From: Lucinisca nassula
Taxonomy: Eukaryota; Mollusca; Bivalvia; Lucinida; Lucinidae
Assembly (NCBI GenBank): GCA_963580285.1
Contig: OY757026.1
Span: 89,688,651 to 89,752,650 of the forward strand
Reading direction: 5' to 3'
DNA: 64,000 bases
Both the position numbers and the translations under genes were made by a program. Below the pieces are notes generated by a model that did not search any database, was not told the DNA's origin, and saw nothing but the letters and a program-made list of their open reading frames with translations. Positions 22,141-33,365 of this stretch are shown piece after piece (position 1 is the first letter of the stretch; each line of letters starts with the position of its first letter).

Positions 22141-23597
22141 GTGTTGTATTCTGTGATGTCAGCAAAGCCTTCGACAGGGTCTGGCATAGAGGATTGTTAG
22201 CAAAACTGAAACACTACGGAATCTCTGGTAGCCTGTTGAATTGGTTTGAAAGCTATTTATCCAACAGGTATCAACGAGTTGTGTTACCCGGCGGTAAATC
22301 TGACTGGCTTCACATAAAATCGGGAGTCCCACAGAGGTCTATTCTTGGCCCACTCCTATTTATTATATATGTTAATGACATTGTGCATGACATACACTCA
22401 AATATCCGATTATTTGCAGATGATACAAGCCTCTACATAACAGTTGACTTTCCTGGCTCAGCAGCCCAGATACTGAACGTTGATCTTTTCAGAATAGGCA
22501 AATGGGCAGATAGATGGCTTGTCAATTATAACCCAAACAAAACCAAAACTTTACTTCTGAGTCGTAAGCTTAATAGAATAAACCATCCAACACTTTACCT
22601 AAACGAGGTCTCAATAAAAGAAGTAACATCACACAAGCATCTAGGACTGATCTTCTCTCAACGCTGTGACTGGCAAAACCATATTGATTATATACAAGAA
22701 TAAGCTTGGTCCCGAATGAATCTCCTCAGAAATCTGAAATTTACACTTGACCGTAAATCTCTTCAAAAAATTTACTTTACTTTCATCCGCTCTCTCTTAG
22801 AATATGCAGACGTTGTTTGGGACAATTGTACCCAGCAACAAAGCAATGCTCTTGAGAAAATACAACTCGAAGCTGGCAGAATTGTCTCCGGTACCACTAA
22901 ACTCGTAGAGAATGACAAGCTGTATGCAGAACTTGGTTGGCTGAAGCTCTCTGAACGAAGGAATCTACACAAATTATATTTGTTTTTCAAGATGGAGAAT
23001 AATCTAACACCTTTGTATCTAGCGGAGTTAATTCCTCCACGTGTAGGAGAAGTTTCTACCTATTCACTTCGAAACGCTGATCACTACCTGACTATCAATG
23101 CTCATACTAGCTCCTATGCCAATTCCTTCCTTCCCTCAACTATCCAAACATGGAACGCCCTCCCAAACTCAACCAAGAATGCTGAGTCGCTGGCATCGTT
23201 CAAACGACTGCTTACCCACAATACGCCAAAAATTCCCGAGTACTTCTTCAGCGGGGACAGAACACCCCAAATCCTACACACACGTCTTCGAACAGAATGT
23301 AGTGCATTAAACCAGCACCTGTTCAGAAGAAATCTTGTACCCAGTCCAAATTGTACATGCGGCAAAGTGGAAAATAACAACCATTTTCTGTTAGAGTGTC
23401 AATGTTTCCGTTTGATACGTACAGATATGCTTGCCAAAATTCGTGAACATATACCACCTGGCATTTATATCACAACAAGGTTGCTATTACAAGGTGACAG
23501 CAACCTTTCTGTCGAAAACAACATTCGCGTTTTCAAGGAAGTGCAGACTTTTATTTCAAAAACCAAGCGATTTGTTTTCAGAATTGTGTTATCCTAG

Positions 23598-24590
23598 AAC
23601 CTATTACCACGACAACTGGCACTGTTTGCATTTTTCCCATAACAGCTCTTATTCCCATTTCATCTTTCCATATTCACTAGACGAATAGGGTAGGTTTTTA
23701 TTCATATTGGTCTTGACGAATGCTCTTTTTTCTTTCTATCTTTCTTTCTCTTTTTGTGTTCTGATTCATTCCTAACCGTATTTTTAGTTTGTTTATGTTT
23801 ATAGTTCCTTCCGAAACTTTCCATTCTTTCCTCCTTCTGTATCTTCTTTTTCTTTCATTCTTTTGTATTGTCCTGTGTGTCTTGTATCTAGTCTCGTGAA
23901 GTATTTTGTTTTTTATTATTATGTTCTCTTTACTCATCTTCATTCTCAGTCGTAGAAAACTGTAAACTATTTTATGATAAGAAGAAGAATTTTATTTAGA
24001 CGTAAACTATAACAGTTTCTAGTCTATCAGCATGCATATTATATAATAATAATATCACATGGTCACGATACAAAATATAAATGGCTAAACAACAGAAAAT
24101 ACAAATACAGTGTGTTACGTTCATGATACATAAAGGCTAAATATATGTACCCTCTGGAGGTTGAACTCCATATTAATAATCATGCCTAGTTGCAGGCAAC
24201 ATATATGGAAAAGACGTACTGTCAGAAGTTATCACACAACGAGTAACCAACGTCGCACCTGCGTCGATGCACGACGTTGCATAGACGCAAGCCCGACGCC
24301 GACCAGACGTTGTATGCCCAACAGATTTATAAGAATCCATACAACATGCCATCCACACCTACTCATTCGCAACAGGAGATGATTCACATAAGCGTTTCGC
24401 TTGTTTTCAAATCCTGTCATTGCAATTTGTACATGTACTGTTGTAACTTGCCTATATATTTAAAATGAATAAATATTGTTTAAACCAAATAGTCCTTGGC
24501 CACGACAGGCAAGCTTAAGTAGCCCGTACATCTGGAAAGTTTCATCAAGCTGTTCAATATAGCATTACGAAAACATGGCTATAGTAATAC
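23598..24590. other. LINE 3' region and unique spacer
   Basis: 23598-23990 is T-rich and probably the LINE 3' untranslated region. 24160-24370 contains repeated ACGTYG motifs and hints of an inverted repeat, but I could not delimit it. No gene is recognised. Confidence 0.4.
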
Positions 24591-24609
24591 ATGGTAATTT
24601 TTTTCATTA

Positions 24610-24810
24610 CGAAAACATGCCTATACAAATGCGTTTGAAAATTTACCGCCGAAAAAAACCCGAAAATTTTCAGATGAAATAGTTTGATTTTTTTCTTATT
24701 TCTGCTCAAAATATAGAGCGTGAGTACACGTTAGAACCGCCTCATCGAGACGATTCTAACGAGTACCAAAGTCCAACCCTGTAAACCCCAGTTCTACTAT
24801 ATAAAAAATC
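24610..24810. repeat. Hairpin MITE (family A)
   Basis: Contains ACGAAAACATGCCTATACAAATG, the TTTTTCTTATTTCTGCTC block and a degraded central hairpin GAACCGCCTC/GACGATTC. The family A consensus has ends near CGAAAACACGCCTATA and a TTTTACTATATAAAA-type block beside the hairpin. Confidence 0.7.
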
Positions 24811-25029
24811 ACGTAAAATCGATTTAAGTCCCCAGGATTATCTTATAAAGAAAACATCTTTCTGCTGTGGTGGACCTCTATGTTGCAAAGCGCCCACGTG
24901 CAGGGGTACATGGTCTTCATACTCTTCATAATAACGCTCCGGCCCCCGCCCAGAGGGGCTTGAAGAAATATATGGGCTGCATGATGCTTCCACGCAGAGC
25001 TGAATCCGGCCAGCACACTAGATTTCCAG

Positions 25030-25165
25030 ACACTTCGGCCCCACTACCACCTCGGCCCCTAGACAGGTCGGCCCAAAACCAAGTCGGCCCTAGACACCTC
25101 GGTCCAACTGTCACCTCGGCCCCTAGACATCTCGGCCCCAAAGACACCTCGGTCCCACTTTTTAT
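25030..25165. repeat. Short tandem repeat, CACCTCGGCCC-type units
   Basis: Degenerate ~16-18-bp units built on CTAGACACCTCGGCCCC. The same unit on the opposite strand makes the array at 28308-28486. A fragment of dispersed repeat D lies just to the left at 24941-25012. Confidence 0.85.
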
Positions 25166-25374
25166 ATCTGTTAGGGTATGGGCATTTATATCATGTTAAA
25201 ATCGGCCCCGCCCATCGGGACTTCAAGAAACCGACAGCCTGTGACACGAATACTGGTAAACCGCGTAGAGGTTTTACGCCTGGCCAAGAAACGCGGTGCG
25301 AGTCTGACCGTTCATACTTGTAAACCCTAAACGTCAAATCTAACAAACAAAACATCATGTTAACAAGCCCGTGT

Positions 25375-25850
25375 AATGAAGACCCCGCTCAACCCCAGTT
25401 TATATGGGGAAAACTGGGGCTCATAGGGGCATACATTATTTACATCACAAAGACACGCCTTCATCACGAAAACACGCCTATATAATTTTGAACCCACTTT
25501 TATATAGTAAAACTGGGGTATACAGGGGCAAACCTTATTTTTCGTATTTGTTCTAAAATATAGATTGTGGGTACTCATTAGAACCGCCTCACAAGTTTTC
25601 ATCTTAAAAGTTTCGTTTTTCGGCAGTAAGTTTTCAATGTATTTGTATAGGCGTGTTTTCGTAATGTGTAGTTTTGACCCCCTTGAACCCCACTTTTATA
25701 TAGTAAAATTGGGGTTTACAGGGGTAAACCTTATTTTTCTTATTTGTGCAGAAATAATGAAATATCACAATTTTTCCTCTTATAATGTTCGTTTGTTCGG
25801 CGGTAAAGTTTACAATGCATTTGTATAGGCATGTTTTCGTAAATCTTATT
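25375..25850. repeat. Two or three overlapping hairpin MITE halves (family A)
   Basis: Repeated TTTTATATAGTAAAACTGGGG blocks at about 25393-25420, 25495-25520 and 25690-25720, and CGTGTTTTCGTAAT-type ends at 25645-25665 and 25825-25845. The central hairpin is truncated at 25580-25592. It looks like nested or recombined copies. Confidence 0.6.
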
Positions 25851-26071
25851 TCTGTTCCAAGACACAGGTTGTGTATACTGGTTAGAACGTCTCAATGTGC
25901 AGGACTGATCAGAATGCGGCTGTGACAACCTTTAATCACAACTAGTTTAATATTAATCTGTGTTTATGCAAACTAGTCATTTCTTAGATCCCTTTCATAT
26001 AAGGCAACAGGTATATGCGATGAACCACCTCCTTGAGAATTACTGAACCAGTATCAAAGATCTATGTTCTC

Positions 26072-26245
26072 GAGCAGAAGTGAGTGAGTGTTTCAGTTTT
26101 ACGTCCCACCAACAGCTAAGGTCATACGGAGACGGGACCTCGGTTTAAAGGCTCATCCGAAAGTCTGGAGAAGCCCGGGATCGAACCTGCGACCCCTGGT
26201 TTACTAGGCGAGTGGCGTAACCACTCGACCACGGGGGCTTCTCTC
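26072..26245 (-). repeat. tRNA-derived SINE (family S3), reverse copy
   Basis: Reverse copy of the forward SINE at 57209-57360. The tRNA-like head lies at the right, with a B box read as GGTTCGATCCCGGGC on the minus strand and a GTGGTTACGCCACTCGCC-type head. The left end reads GTCCCACCAACAGC. Confidence 0.8.
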
Positions 26246-26729
26246 GAGCAGAAGTAAGAAATATAATTTTTATCAACCTTTCGTTATATAATTTTGGTTT
26301 TACGGAATCTTCTATTAAGTTATATTAGGAAATAAGATCAAATTATTTGATTGCTATTTTTATTTCATATAAAAATAACAAACAACCAATGAGACGTTTA
26401 TAATAAATATAACAACGCATACACGACATTTTCAGGTTAACTTGGAATACACTAAAGGACAGCTAATGCCCCCCGCCTTCAACCGTGACGTTGACCTTGA
26501 GTCAGCATCACGAAAATTGGGGTTTAGCGGGTTGTTCTAATTTTGAATATTTGTTGCTGAAAATTAGCCTTTTCTACAAAATATATAGGGCCATGAAGAC
26601 TTTGCACTCAGTGTACATCCAGATCCATCTGATCTGGATCTACACTGTCTTTCAGTTTGCGAATTTTAAATGAATACAATATACATGCATCAAGTATTTT
26701 TAGGGTCTGATAGTCAGAAATAAATAAAA

Positions 26730-26764
<35 letters not shown>

Positions 26765-27435
26765 ATTATACAGTATACATCTTTAAATATGAGCTGAAAT
26801 AACAATCAAATAGGAATTTCTAAATGTGTGAAAATTGATAACAATGGAAACATACTGAGCAATTCCTACAAAAATACGAGCAGTGCAGACTTTGTATGCA
26901 GTGCACACCCAGATCTACACTGTTTACCACTAATATATACATATAGTATACATGTATCAAGTAATTTGAGTGGCTGGTAATCAGAAATGTTACTATTAAA
27001 TAAATAAATAAAGTAAACAATCCGTCCTTAATACAAGCTAGAATGACAATCATATGTGTGAAAATTGATAACAATGAGCTGTTCATCATCCAGGATCTCT
27101 TTATTGGGGAAAAGGGATTAGCAACGCCTGGTTGTTTATTGAGCTTCACACTTTACTGATTTAAGTCAATAATTAATTGTTCTTGTAAAACGGTTTGCTA
27201 AATAGTGTACAAACCTGAATTTCATTAATCCTTACCCCGCTGAACACGATAGTCCTTAACTTTGCAAACTGTAGATCCTGATCAGATTGCTTCTGCCCTC
27301 TGAACCGGATCTGCACCGTTTTTCAGGCACTTTTTGAATTGCATGCATACATTTTATTAATTGGTTTACTTACGAGGATAGTTTAAGTTCAGCGAACATG
27401 AAGACTGTTAATTACCTAATAAATAAATAAATAAA
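26246..27435. other. AT-rich spacer with AAAT simple repeats
   Basis: Contains a family E half palindrome (26610-26655), (AAAT)n at 26722-26766 and 26997-27012, and further E-like fragments at 26880-26935 and 27265-27325. No gene is recognised. Confidence 0.55.
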
Positions 27436-27742
27436 TTGTTTGGTTTTATTGGAGTTTAACGGCCCAGTCAACACTATTTTAGTTCATTTTCGAGGCGGTC
27501 AGTTTACCTATCCACACTTATCCTGGGCAGGCTTATACGTAAGCGGTTAACCAATACAGTGCACATTTTTTCGTCAGAAAATGATAACTGCCCTTCTTGA
27601 ATAAGCAGATCGGAGAGAATGACCGTAGAAAAGATTTCATAATCAATCTCCACGAAATAAAGTTGCCGACACCGGTAGGTATCGAACCCGCGTCCTCCTG
27701 ATCATCAGTCAGACGCGCATCCGACTTAGCTACGAGGCCAAT
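27436..27742 (-). repeat. tRNA-derived SINE (family S2), reverse copy
   Basis: Reverse complement of the copy at 5130-5437. The B box is seen as GGTATCGAACC on the plus strand at about 27677-27687. It is bordered on both sides by AAAT repeats (27418-27436 and 27741-27775). Confidence 0.8.
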
Positions 27743-28307
27743 AAATAAATAAATAGATAAATAAATATATAAATTTGTTAACAAATATAAGATTATCCCC
27801 CATCATCACCATGATTGACGAACCAGAGAAATGATTTTTTTTGGTTTAACGGCCCGCCCCATCCACCGATCCATCCAGATTTCCATCCAATAAGTAAGGA
27901 TAATTAGGTATCATGTTCTTATTGAAATTAATTTCAAAAGTATTTTAGCGATGTGGGATTATTTCGGATAATAAAACAGCCTATATATGATCAAAAGAGC
28001 AGAAATGTAGAAAAAAAAGAGCCTGCTCTAAAGCATGCCGCAATGCAATTAGAATTTTACATTGAAATAAAAGAGGGGAATTTTCAAATGTTTCTTCCAT
28101 TCTTCTTAAACACTGTAAATGGACATATAGAATTTCTGTTTAGTAACGTTATGATATATATATATATATATATAATAAAGATATATATTATAGGTTCAAA
28201 TATTCGTGGCTCCCTATCAAAATAATCAAATCAGCAAATAAAAATAAAAAAAATAACTCATCGGGCATCCAACCCGATCTCCTATTTAAGTGGAAGCCCC
28301 GTGAAAA
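27743..28307. other. AT-rich spacer
   Basis: Contains a (TA)n run at 28155-28175. No motif is recognised in the open frame at 27953-28225. Confidence 0.5.
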
Positions 28308-28490
28308 GCAAAGTGGGACCGAAGTGTCTAGGTATATGGGGCCGACGTGTCTAGGGGCCGAGGTGTCCAGGGGCCGACCCGTCTAGGGTTTCAAATTTAT
28401 GTGGGGCCGAGGTGGTTTTGGGGCCGAGGTGTCTAGGGGCCGAAGTGTCTAGGGGCCGAGGTGGTTTTGGGGCCGAAATGTCCTGTTACC
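28308..28490. repeat. Short tandem repeat, GGGGCCGAGGTGTCTA-type units
   Basis: Degenerate 16-24-bp units such as CTAGGGGCCGAGGTG, the reverse complement of the array at 25030-25165. A reverse copy of dispersed repeat D is directly adjacent (28491-28715), as D is next to the other array. Confidence 0.85.
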
Positions 28491-28752
28491 GCACACTAGT
28501 ACTGGTAAACCGCTTAGAGGATCTAAGCCTGTCCAGGAACCGCGGTGCGAGGCGGACCGTCCATGCTAATAAACCCTATTGGTTTCATTGGGCGACAGGG
28601 CTTGAAATGTCATTTCACCTAAATGTCGGGTAAAAGTCCCACAAAATTGGAAGCAACGTCTCCAAAATGACCTTTACAGTGTTGACGGGGACGTTAAACC
28701 TGAAATCAAACAAATACTCTTCATAATAACGCTCCTACACACAGATCAGCCG

Positions 28753-28905
28753 TGGTGATCGAATACTTGGAGGAGCTGAACATTAAAACTTTACTGGCTC
28801 AGTGTATAAACAGTATACCCCAAAAGGATTTCAAAAATGCATTTTCTGAGTGGATAAAACGACTGGAAAAACTAGTTAGTTTTGACCAGCTGCCTTATAT
28901 TTACA
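28753..28905 (+). pseudogene. Mariner-type transposase C-terminal fragment
   Basis: The frame contains INSIPQKDFKNAFSEWIKRL, which fits the C-terminal tail of mariner/Tc1 DDE transposases (a pattern like IP..DF..AF..W..R....I). The catalytic part is absent and the reading ends in unrelated residues by 28946. It is a relic with no activity. Confidence 0.5.
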
Positions 28906-28989
28906 AGCCGCGCCCACTATTAAAACTTTCCAAACGCCCCTCGTAACTCTGTCAATTTTTAATACATTTTGCCCACTATCAATCCCAAA

Positions 28990-29380
28990 CAAGCCTCCTT
29001 TAGTAGTCCATATATCTGTGAAGTTTCATCAATTTTTTCCATTTAGTAACGAAATAAGAGTCTATTACGGAAACACGCCCATACAAATACACTGAAAATT
29101 TTACCGCCAAAAATCGAAAGTTTTGAGATGAAAAATGGTGATATTTTTCTTATTTCTGTCCAAAATATAGACTGTGGGTACTCGTTAGAACCGCCTCGTT
29201 GAGGCGGTTCTAACGAGTACACAATCTATATTTAAGAGCAGAAATAAGAAAAATTAGTTTTACCCCAGTAAACCGGTTTACCCCTTTAAACTCCAGTTTT
29301 ACTATATAAAAGTGGGGTTCAAGTGGGTCAAAATTATATAGGCGTGTTTTCGTGATGCAAATTTTGTCAATTAACAACCC
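28990..29380. repeat. Hairpin MITE (family A), near complete
   Basis: Left part CGGAAACACGCCCATACAAAT at about 29070. The central perfect hairpin GTACTCGTTAGAACCGCCTC and its complement spans about 29179-29221. The right end CGTGTTTTCGTGATG is at 29345-29359. The hairpin stem continues outward through ATAGAnTGTGG-type arms. Confidence 0.85.
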
Positions 29381-29807
29381 CAAACCACACATCACTAATA
29401 CCAATGCATACAAACAACTTGAAGAAAATCCGTAAAAAAGATACACAAGTTATCGATCGGAAACTCCCAAAAACTACTTACATGTATTTGGAACTGACAA
29501 GGGCCATAACTGTCAAATGTTATCGGATTTTGCCCAACAACAATCCCAAACCACACATTACAATGCAGTATAAATGTGTATGCAAAATTTAACAAAAAAA
29601 AAAAAAAAAAATACGTGAAAATTTACCTGAGTTATCGATCTAAAAAGGTGCGGGCGGACGGACATACGGACGAACGGACGGACACTTGAAAGTAAAACAT
29701 AATACGCCACCACTATTGTGTGGTGGGGTATCAAATTAAATACACTGTATTTTTTGTGGTTTGCAATGGAAATTGTAAAAACTTGTTTACGAAACTATAT
29801 ATATATA
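29381..29807. other. Spacer with dispersed repeat relic
   Basis: Contains two related stretches mentioning CCCAAACCACACAT (29370-29400 and 29545-29570) and a CGGACGGACATACGGACGAACG run at 29650-29690, typical of repetitive DNA. No gene is seen. Confidence 0.5.
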
Positions 29808-30124
29808 CCGGCCCCGATAGCTCAGTTGGTAGAGTGTCCGCTCCGGGGAACGGGAGGTCACGGGTTCGATCCCGGGCCGCGACATACCAAAGTCGTTAAA
29901 AATGGTACTAGCTGCTCCTCGCTTGGCACTCAGATTTACGGGGTAGAGCTAGGACTGGTCGACCCAGTGTCAGGATAATGTGACTGGGTGTGGTATCATG
30001 TAATGTGTCTGGGACATGATACTTCAGTGAGGCAGCACTATAAAAGTGAGCATTGAGCTCCCTGTCGCAACCAGACACCGTCGTGATATGACTGAAAAAT
30101 TGTTGAAAGCGACGTTAAACCCGA

Positions 30125-30204
<80 letters not shown>
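29808..30204 (+). repeat. tRNA-derived SINE (family S1) with CA-repeat tail
   Basis: Second S1 copy. A box TAGCTCAGTTGG at about 29818-29829 and B box GGTTCGATCCC at about 29862-29872. It differs from the copy at 2075 by only a few bases before the (CA)n tail (30127-30204). Confidence 0.88.
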
Positions 30205-30603
30205 GAAACTATAAGGCAGATTTTATCAAAGGGTATATCCGTGTTTGACATTTATCATTCATTAAGCTGTTTTGCCCAAAGAAATATGCAGCCAGTAAAC
30301 TGGAAAAATAATGTTTATATATTGTATATTTCAATCATTTGGTAACTCACCCTTTTCAGATTGTTTTCGTACTTTGGTAGTGGAAAGATTCCCATAACCT
30401 ATAGATAATCGTGAAAATTCTATTAGGACTAAAACATACATTCTTGCATAAAATACTATGTGCAAAGATGTTTGAAGCATTTCTTTAATGGGTCTGAATC
30501 CATGTTTAAACGAAAAACAAAAAACAAAAAAAGACATGTTCAAATCCTTAAATTCACATGCTGTTTGAACATGGGTTTTGAACTATGGGCCTTGCTTTGT
30601 TTA

Positions 30604-30886
30604 CCATCACGAAAACACTCCTATACAAATACATTGTAACCTTTAGCGCCGAAAAAATGAAAATTTTAAGAAGAAAAATTGGGATATTTTTCTTATTTCT
30701 GCTAAAAATATAGATGTGTGGGTACTCGTTAGAACCGCCTCGATGAGGCGGTTCTCACGAATACCCACACTCTATATTTTAGAGCAGAAATAAGAAAAAT
30801 AAGGTTTACCCCTGTAAACCCCATTTTTACTGTATAAAAGTGGGGTTCGAGAGGGGTCAAAATTATATAGGCGTGTTTTCGTGTTG
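30604..30886. repeat. Hairpin MITE (family A), near complete
   Basis: Both ends visible: ATCACGAAAACACTCCTATAC at 30606 and its complement GGCGTGTTTTCGTG at 30870-30884. The central hairpin AGAACCGCCTCGATGAGGCGG spans about 30729-30757. The terminal inverted repeats are about 20 bp. Confidence 0.88.
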
Positions 30887-30899
30887 GTTACGTCGAACA

Positions 30900-31048
30900 A
30901 CAAAACGTTGTTGCCCTAGATGTAGCATTTTACGTAAAATTTCAAGCATCATTGCGGAACCGACGTCGTTGCTTGTTTGTTCTACGGTCGCATTTGAAGA
31001 GTTTATGCGGTGTTTTGGGGCGTGTTCGTCAAAAGTTGCCGTCGACAT
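30900..31048 (-). CDS. Possible N-terminal coding fragment, family unknown
   Basis: On the minus strand, ATG 31048 opens a 50-residue stretch of ordinary composition (begins MSTATFDEHAPKHRINSS) that runs up to the MITE edge at 30886. A possible splice donor lies at the end of the coding-like part (CGAC/GTAACC). The plus strand is also open here, so this may be chance. No family is recognised. Confidence 0.2.
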
Positions 31049-31057
31049 CGTAAGTGA

Positions 31058-31283
31058 AACTTTAACCCTTTTTGTACAGAGTGTAATCTCCCTACTTATA
31101 TACAGCAGGAGTCCATGTCAAAATTTAGGGGTGTCTGTTTGTGTTTTCATAAAGATTTATTCGGAAAATGGCTTAATTTTTTGCAAACGGCCCTGATTAG
31201 ATGCCGCGTTCTGCGGCGTCTGATCTGGGCCTGCACTGTTTGCCAGGGTACTCGTTTTGAGGTTTCTGGTACTGAATGGGTAA
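31058..31283. repeat. MITE carrying palindrome E, ends TTAACCC/GGGTAA
   Basis: Matches 62872-63099 over its whole length, including AAAATTTAGGGGTGTC and the central palindrome (31183-31243). The ends read TTAACCCTTTTTGTAC and GTACTGAATGGGTA, a short terminal inverted repeat. Confidence 0.8.
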
Positions 31284-31417
31284 ATAATAATCCATTGCAA
31301 TAATGTTTTCAGGGTCCGCTGCGGCTTTTAGCTTCCAAATGTGCGCCGTGTGTTTGCTCATTAGAATCGACTCGATGAGGCGTTCTAGTAAGTACACACA
31401 TCATGTATTTTTATTTT

Positions 31418-31700
31418 GCATCACGGGAACAAGTCCGTGAAATGAAGACCCCCCAAACCCCACTTTATATTGAGAAAACTGGGGTTTATGGGGTATACAT
31501 TATTTTTTATTTTATTTCTAGTCCCAAGACATAGGTTGTGGATACTAGTTAGAACCGCCTCAATGAGGCGGTTCTAACGAGCACCCACAACCTATGTTTT
31601 GAGCATTGATAAGAAAAAATATCACGGACTTTCATAAGAAAAGTTGCCATTTTGGAGATCTGAAAAATGCACTATGTCACACGGGTGAACACCCATTACG
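31418..31700. repeat. Hairpin MITE (family B)
   Basis: Begins CATCACGGGAACAAGTCCGTGAAA and ends GCACTATGTCACACGGGTG. The central hairpin AGAACCGCCTC/GAGGCGGTTCT is at about 31549-31577. A family A MITE follows at once. Confidence 0.82.
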
Positions 31701-31975
31701 AAAAAACACGCCTATACAAATACATTGCCACCTTTATCGCCGAAAAAATGAAAATTTTAGGATGAAAAATTGTCATATTTTTCTTATTTCTGCTCAAAAT
31801 ATAGATTGTGGGCACTCGTTAGAACCGACTCATCGAGGCGGTTCTAATGAGTACCCACAATCTATATTTTAGAGCAGAAATAAGAACCATAAGGTATACC
31901 TCCGGAAACCGCAGTTTTACTATATACAAGTGGGGTTCAAGGGGGTCAAAATTATATAGGCGTGTTTTCGTGATG
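31690..31975. repeat. Hairpin MITE (family A)
   Basis: The ends are ATTACGAAAAAACACGCCTAT (31694) and ATAGGCGTGTTTTCGTGATG (31956-31975), inverted copies of each other. The central hairpin is at about 31817-31850. Confidence 0.85.
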
Positions 31976-32428
31976 GAAAAATGTCCCAAAATTAACATTA
32001 ACTCCGTTATGCCTCCTGGCAGAAACCCTCAGTGGCTCGAACGACCCCTGCTGTCTCGAACAGATTTTCGTGATCCCAAAGGTGTTTGAGCCATTGAGGT
32101 TCGACTTATAGTGGAATAGTGAAAAATGCCTTTCTTTACCTATTGACCCACAGTTTAACATGTTTTTTTTTTTGCTTCTGATCAGGTTCAGATAATAAAC
32201 GTCACTTATTTTGGAAACCGTTTATCGAGGGCCCCGCCCATCTGAGCTTGGTGAAATAGATTAGGCTGCATGATGCTTCCATGCAGAGCCGAAACCGACC
32301 GCATACGAGTATTGGTAAACCGTTTATAAGGTAAAAAAAGTCTCTTCAAGTGGAAAGGTTCGAGTCATCCCTGCACATAATCCCTATTCGTTTGTTCGGG
32401 CGGTAGGGCTTGAGATGTCATTTCATCT
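31976..32428. other. Spacer and truncated family D repeat
   Basis: A reverse copy of dispersed repeat D occupies 32230-32428. It is cut after TCATTTCATCT, exactly where the Polinton terminus AGTAGTATTTAC begins. No gene is seen in 31976-32229. Confidence 0.65.
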
Positions 32429-32559
32429 AGTAGTATTTACTATGTAGGTTCTGACACAGAATTTATTCAGACGCTCCATTCAGCAAATAAAGCCTCCCAT
32501 CACCCAAACATCTACCACCGAGACAAGCAATTTAAGTCTCCCAAACCCAAAACAATTAC

Positions 32560-32655
32560 ACCCAACTATCCCCCTCGCGTCCCTCACACCAACCCGGTAG
32601 GGCCCGCCCCACCCCCAGATGGGCCCCACCGGGCGGGGTGCCCAGCGCAAACAAG
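32560..32655. repeat. GC-rich hairpin in the Polinton left end
   Basis: CCGGTAGGGCCCGCCCC and GGGGCCC...CCACCGGGCGGGG can pair to form a strong stem around CAGATG. Its location, in the left non-coding end before the first gene, suggests a promoter, terminator or replication-related structure (inference). Confidence 0.4.
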
Positions 32656-32740
32656 TGTATAGCTGCCGTTGGAGGTAGGCTCTGAGGTGGTCGTTTTATT
32701 TAGACAATACTTTAATATATAGATTCATAAAGGGAACACA

Positions 32741-33009
32741 ATGCAGGAGTGTACATGGATCAAGATCGGTACAAGTGAAGCTTGTGGGAAGAGATGTCGA
32801 GGAACCTACTGTGATATCCACAACGCTGCTATCTTTAGAGGTGGGGTCTCTGGATCTGTCAGGGTTGTAGGGTGGCTGTGAAGACGTCCCGTAAGCTGTG
32901 TAAATCATGCGGCGCTACTACCTTCTATAATCAGTGCTACCACAAGAAGCGCTATCGCTATTCTTTCCAAAAAAGAAGCCAGACGACTTTCCAGGATAAT
33001 TTTCAATAA
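32741..33009 (+). pseudogene. Small Cys-rich (zinc-binding) Polinton protein, frameshifted
   Basis: ATG 32741 begins MQECTWIKIGTSEACGKRC, followed by a further Cys and His within 10 residues. This frame stops at 32879, but another frame carries on with Cys pairs of CKSC type to a stop at 33007. The pattern suggests a protein of ~85 residues with two zinc-binding knuckles, split by one frameshift around 32855-32865. A DNA- or RNA-binding role is possible but unproven. Confidence 0.5.
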
Positions 33010-33040
33010 CAGACAAGTTCAATACATACATATATGAATT

Positions 33041-33310
33041 ATGGCTACTATGGATGAATACATAGGGCAGTTACTGGCAGAAATACCTGATAATAATTCG
33101 ACTCTCCATCATGTGGTTCAAAACATCTTGGATGAGCTTATCCCAGATTCTGTCAAAGGGCGCTTGTTAAAGCCCTTACAGACTGAAAAATATCAACCTA
33201 CCCCACCACCACGCAAAAAGAAGGCCGCCAAGAGAAAAACCATTGAATTGGACCCTATTTCCCGCAAGAAAGTCCTGAGATCCGTAAAGGAGTATCAGGA
33301 TGTGATCTAA
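33041..33310 (+). CDS. Basic 89-residue Polinton protein, function unknown
   Basis: An intact frame from ATG 33041. The N-terminal half is acidic and helical; the C-terminal half is rich in Lys/Arg after a Pro run (PTPPPRKKKAAKRK). It sits directly before the polymerase on the same strand, ~55 bp away. The basic tail could bind DNA or act as a nuclear localisation signal. No family is recognised. Confidence 0.5.
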   Translation: MATMDEYIGQLLAEIPDNNSTLHHVVQNILDELIPDSVKGRLLKPLQTEKYQPTPPPRKKKAAKRKTIELDPISRKKVLRSVKEYQDVI

Positions 33311-33365
33311 GCAGATAAAAGAAAAGCTAGTCTTCAGTCAGACCCCATGGGTCATTGGCGACTTC

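Larger units (their letters stand above)
19749..23597 (+). pseudogene. LINE ORF2 (CR1/Jockey-type): 2A-like leader, AP endonuclease, reverse transcriptase; disrupted
   Basis: The first in-frame ATG is 19749. A hydrophobic leader ends in a 2A-like GDIEVNPGP motif (20085-20111). The endonuclease follows, from FSLVHYNVQSLRNKID through VIVTGDFNLNY to the terminal YHCPIYA. The reverse transcriptase begins near KACGPDQINNKVL and includes HRPISLLSSIGK, FCDVSKAFDRVWH, SGVPQ and the catalytic FADD (codons 22413-22424). The C-terminal end has a CTCG...HFLLEC cysteine/histidine motif. A SINE splits the reverse transcriptase at 21883-22128, and a TAA at 22701-22703 interrupts the same frame before it resumes at 22716. 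The 3' part to about 23990 looks like untranslated region ending in an AAGAAGAAG-type tail. The clade is judged by eye as CR1/Jockey. This copy cannot make a full protein. Confidence 0.85.

Noticed and set aside
23698..23943. Lys/Arg-rich protein on the minus strand
   Set aside because: It is the reverse of a T-rich LINE 3' region; low complexity only.
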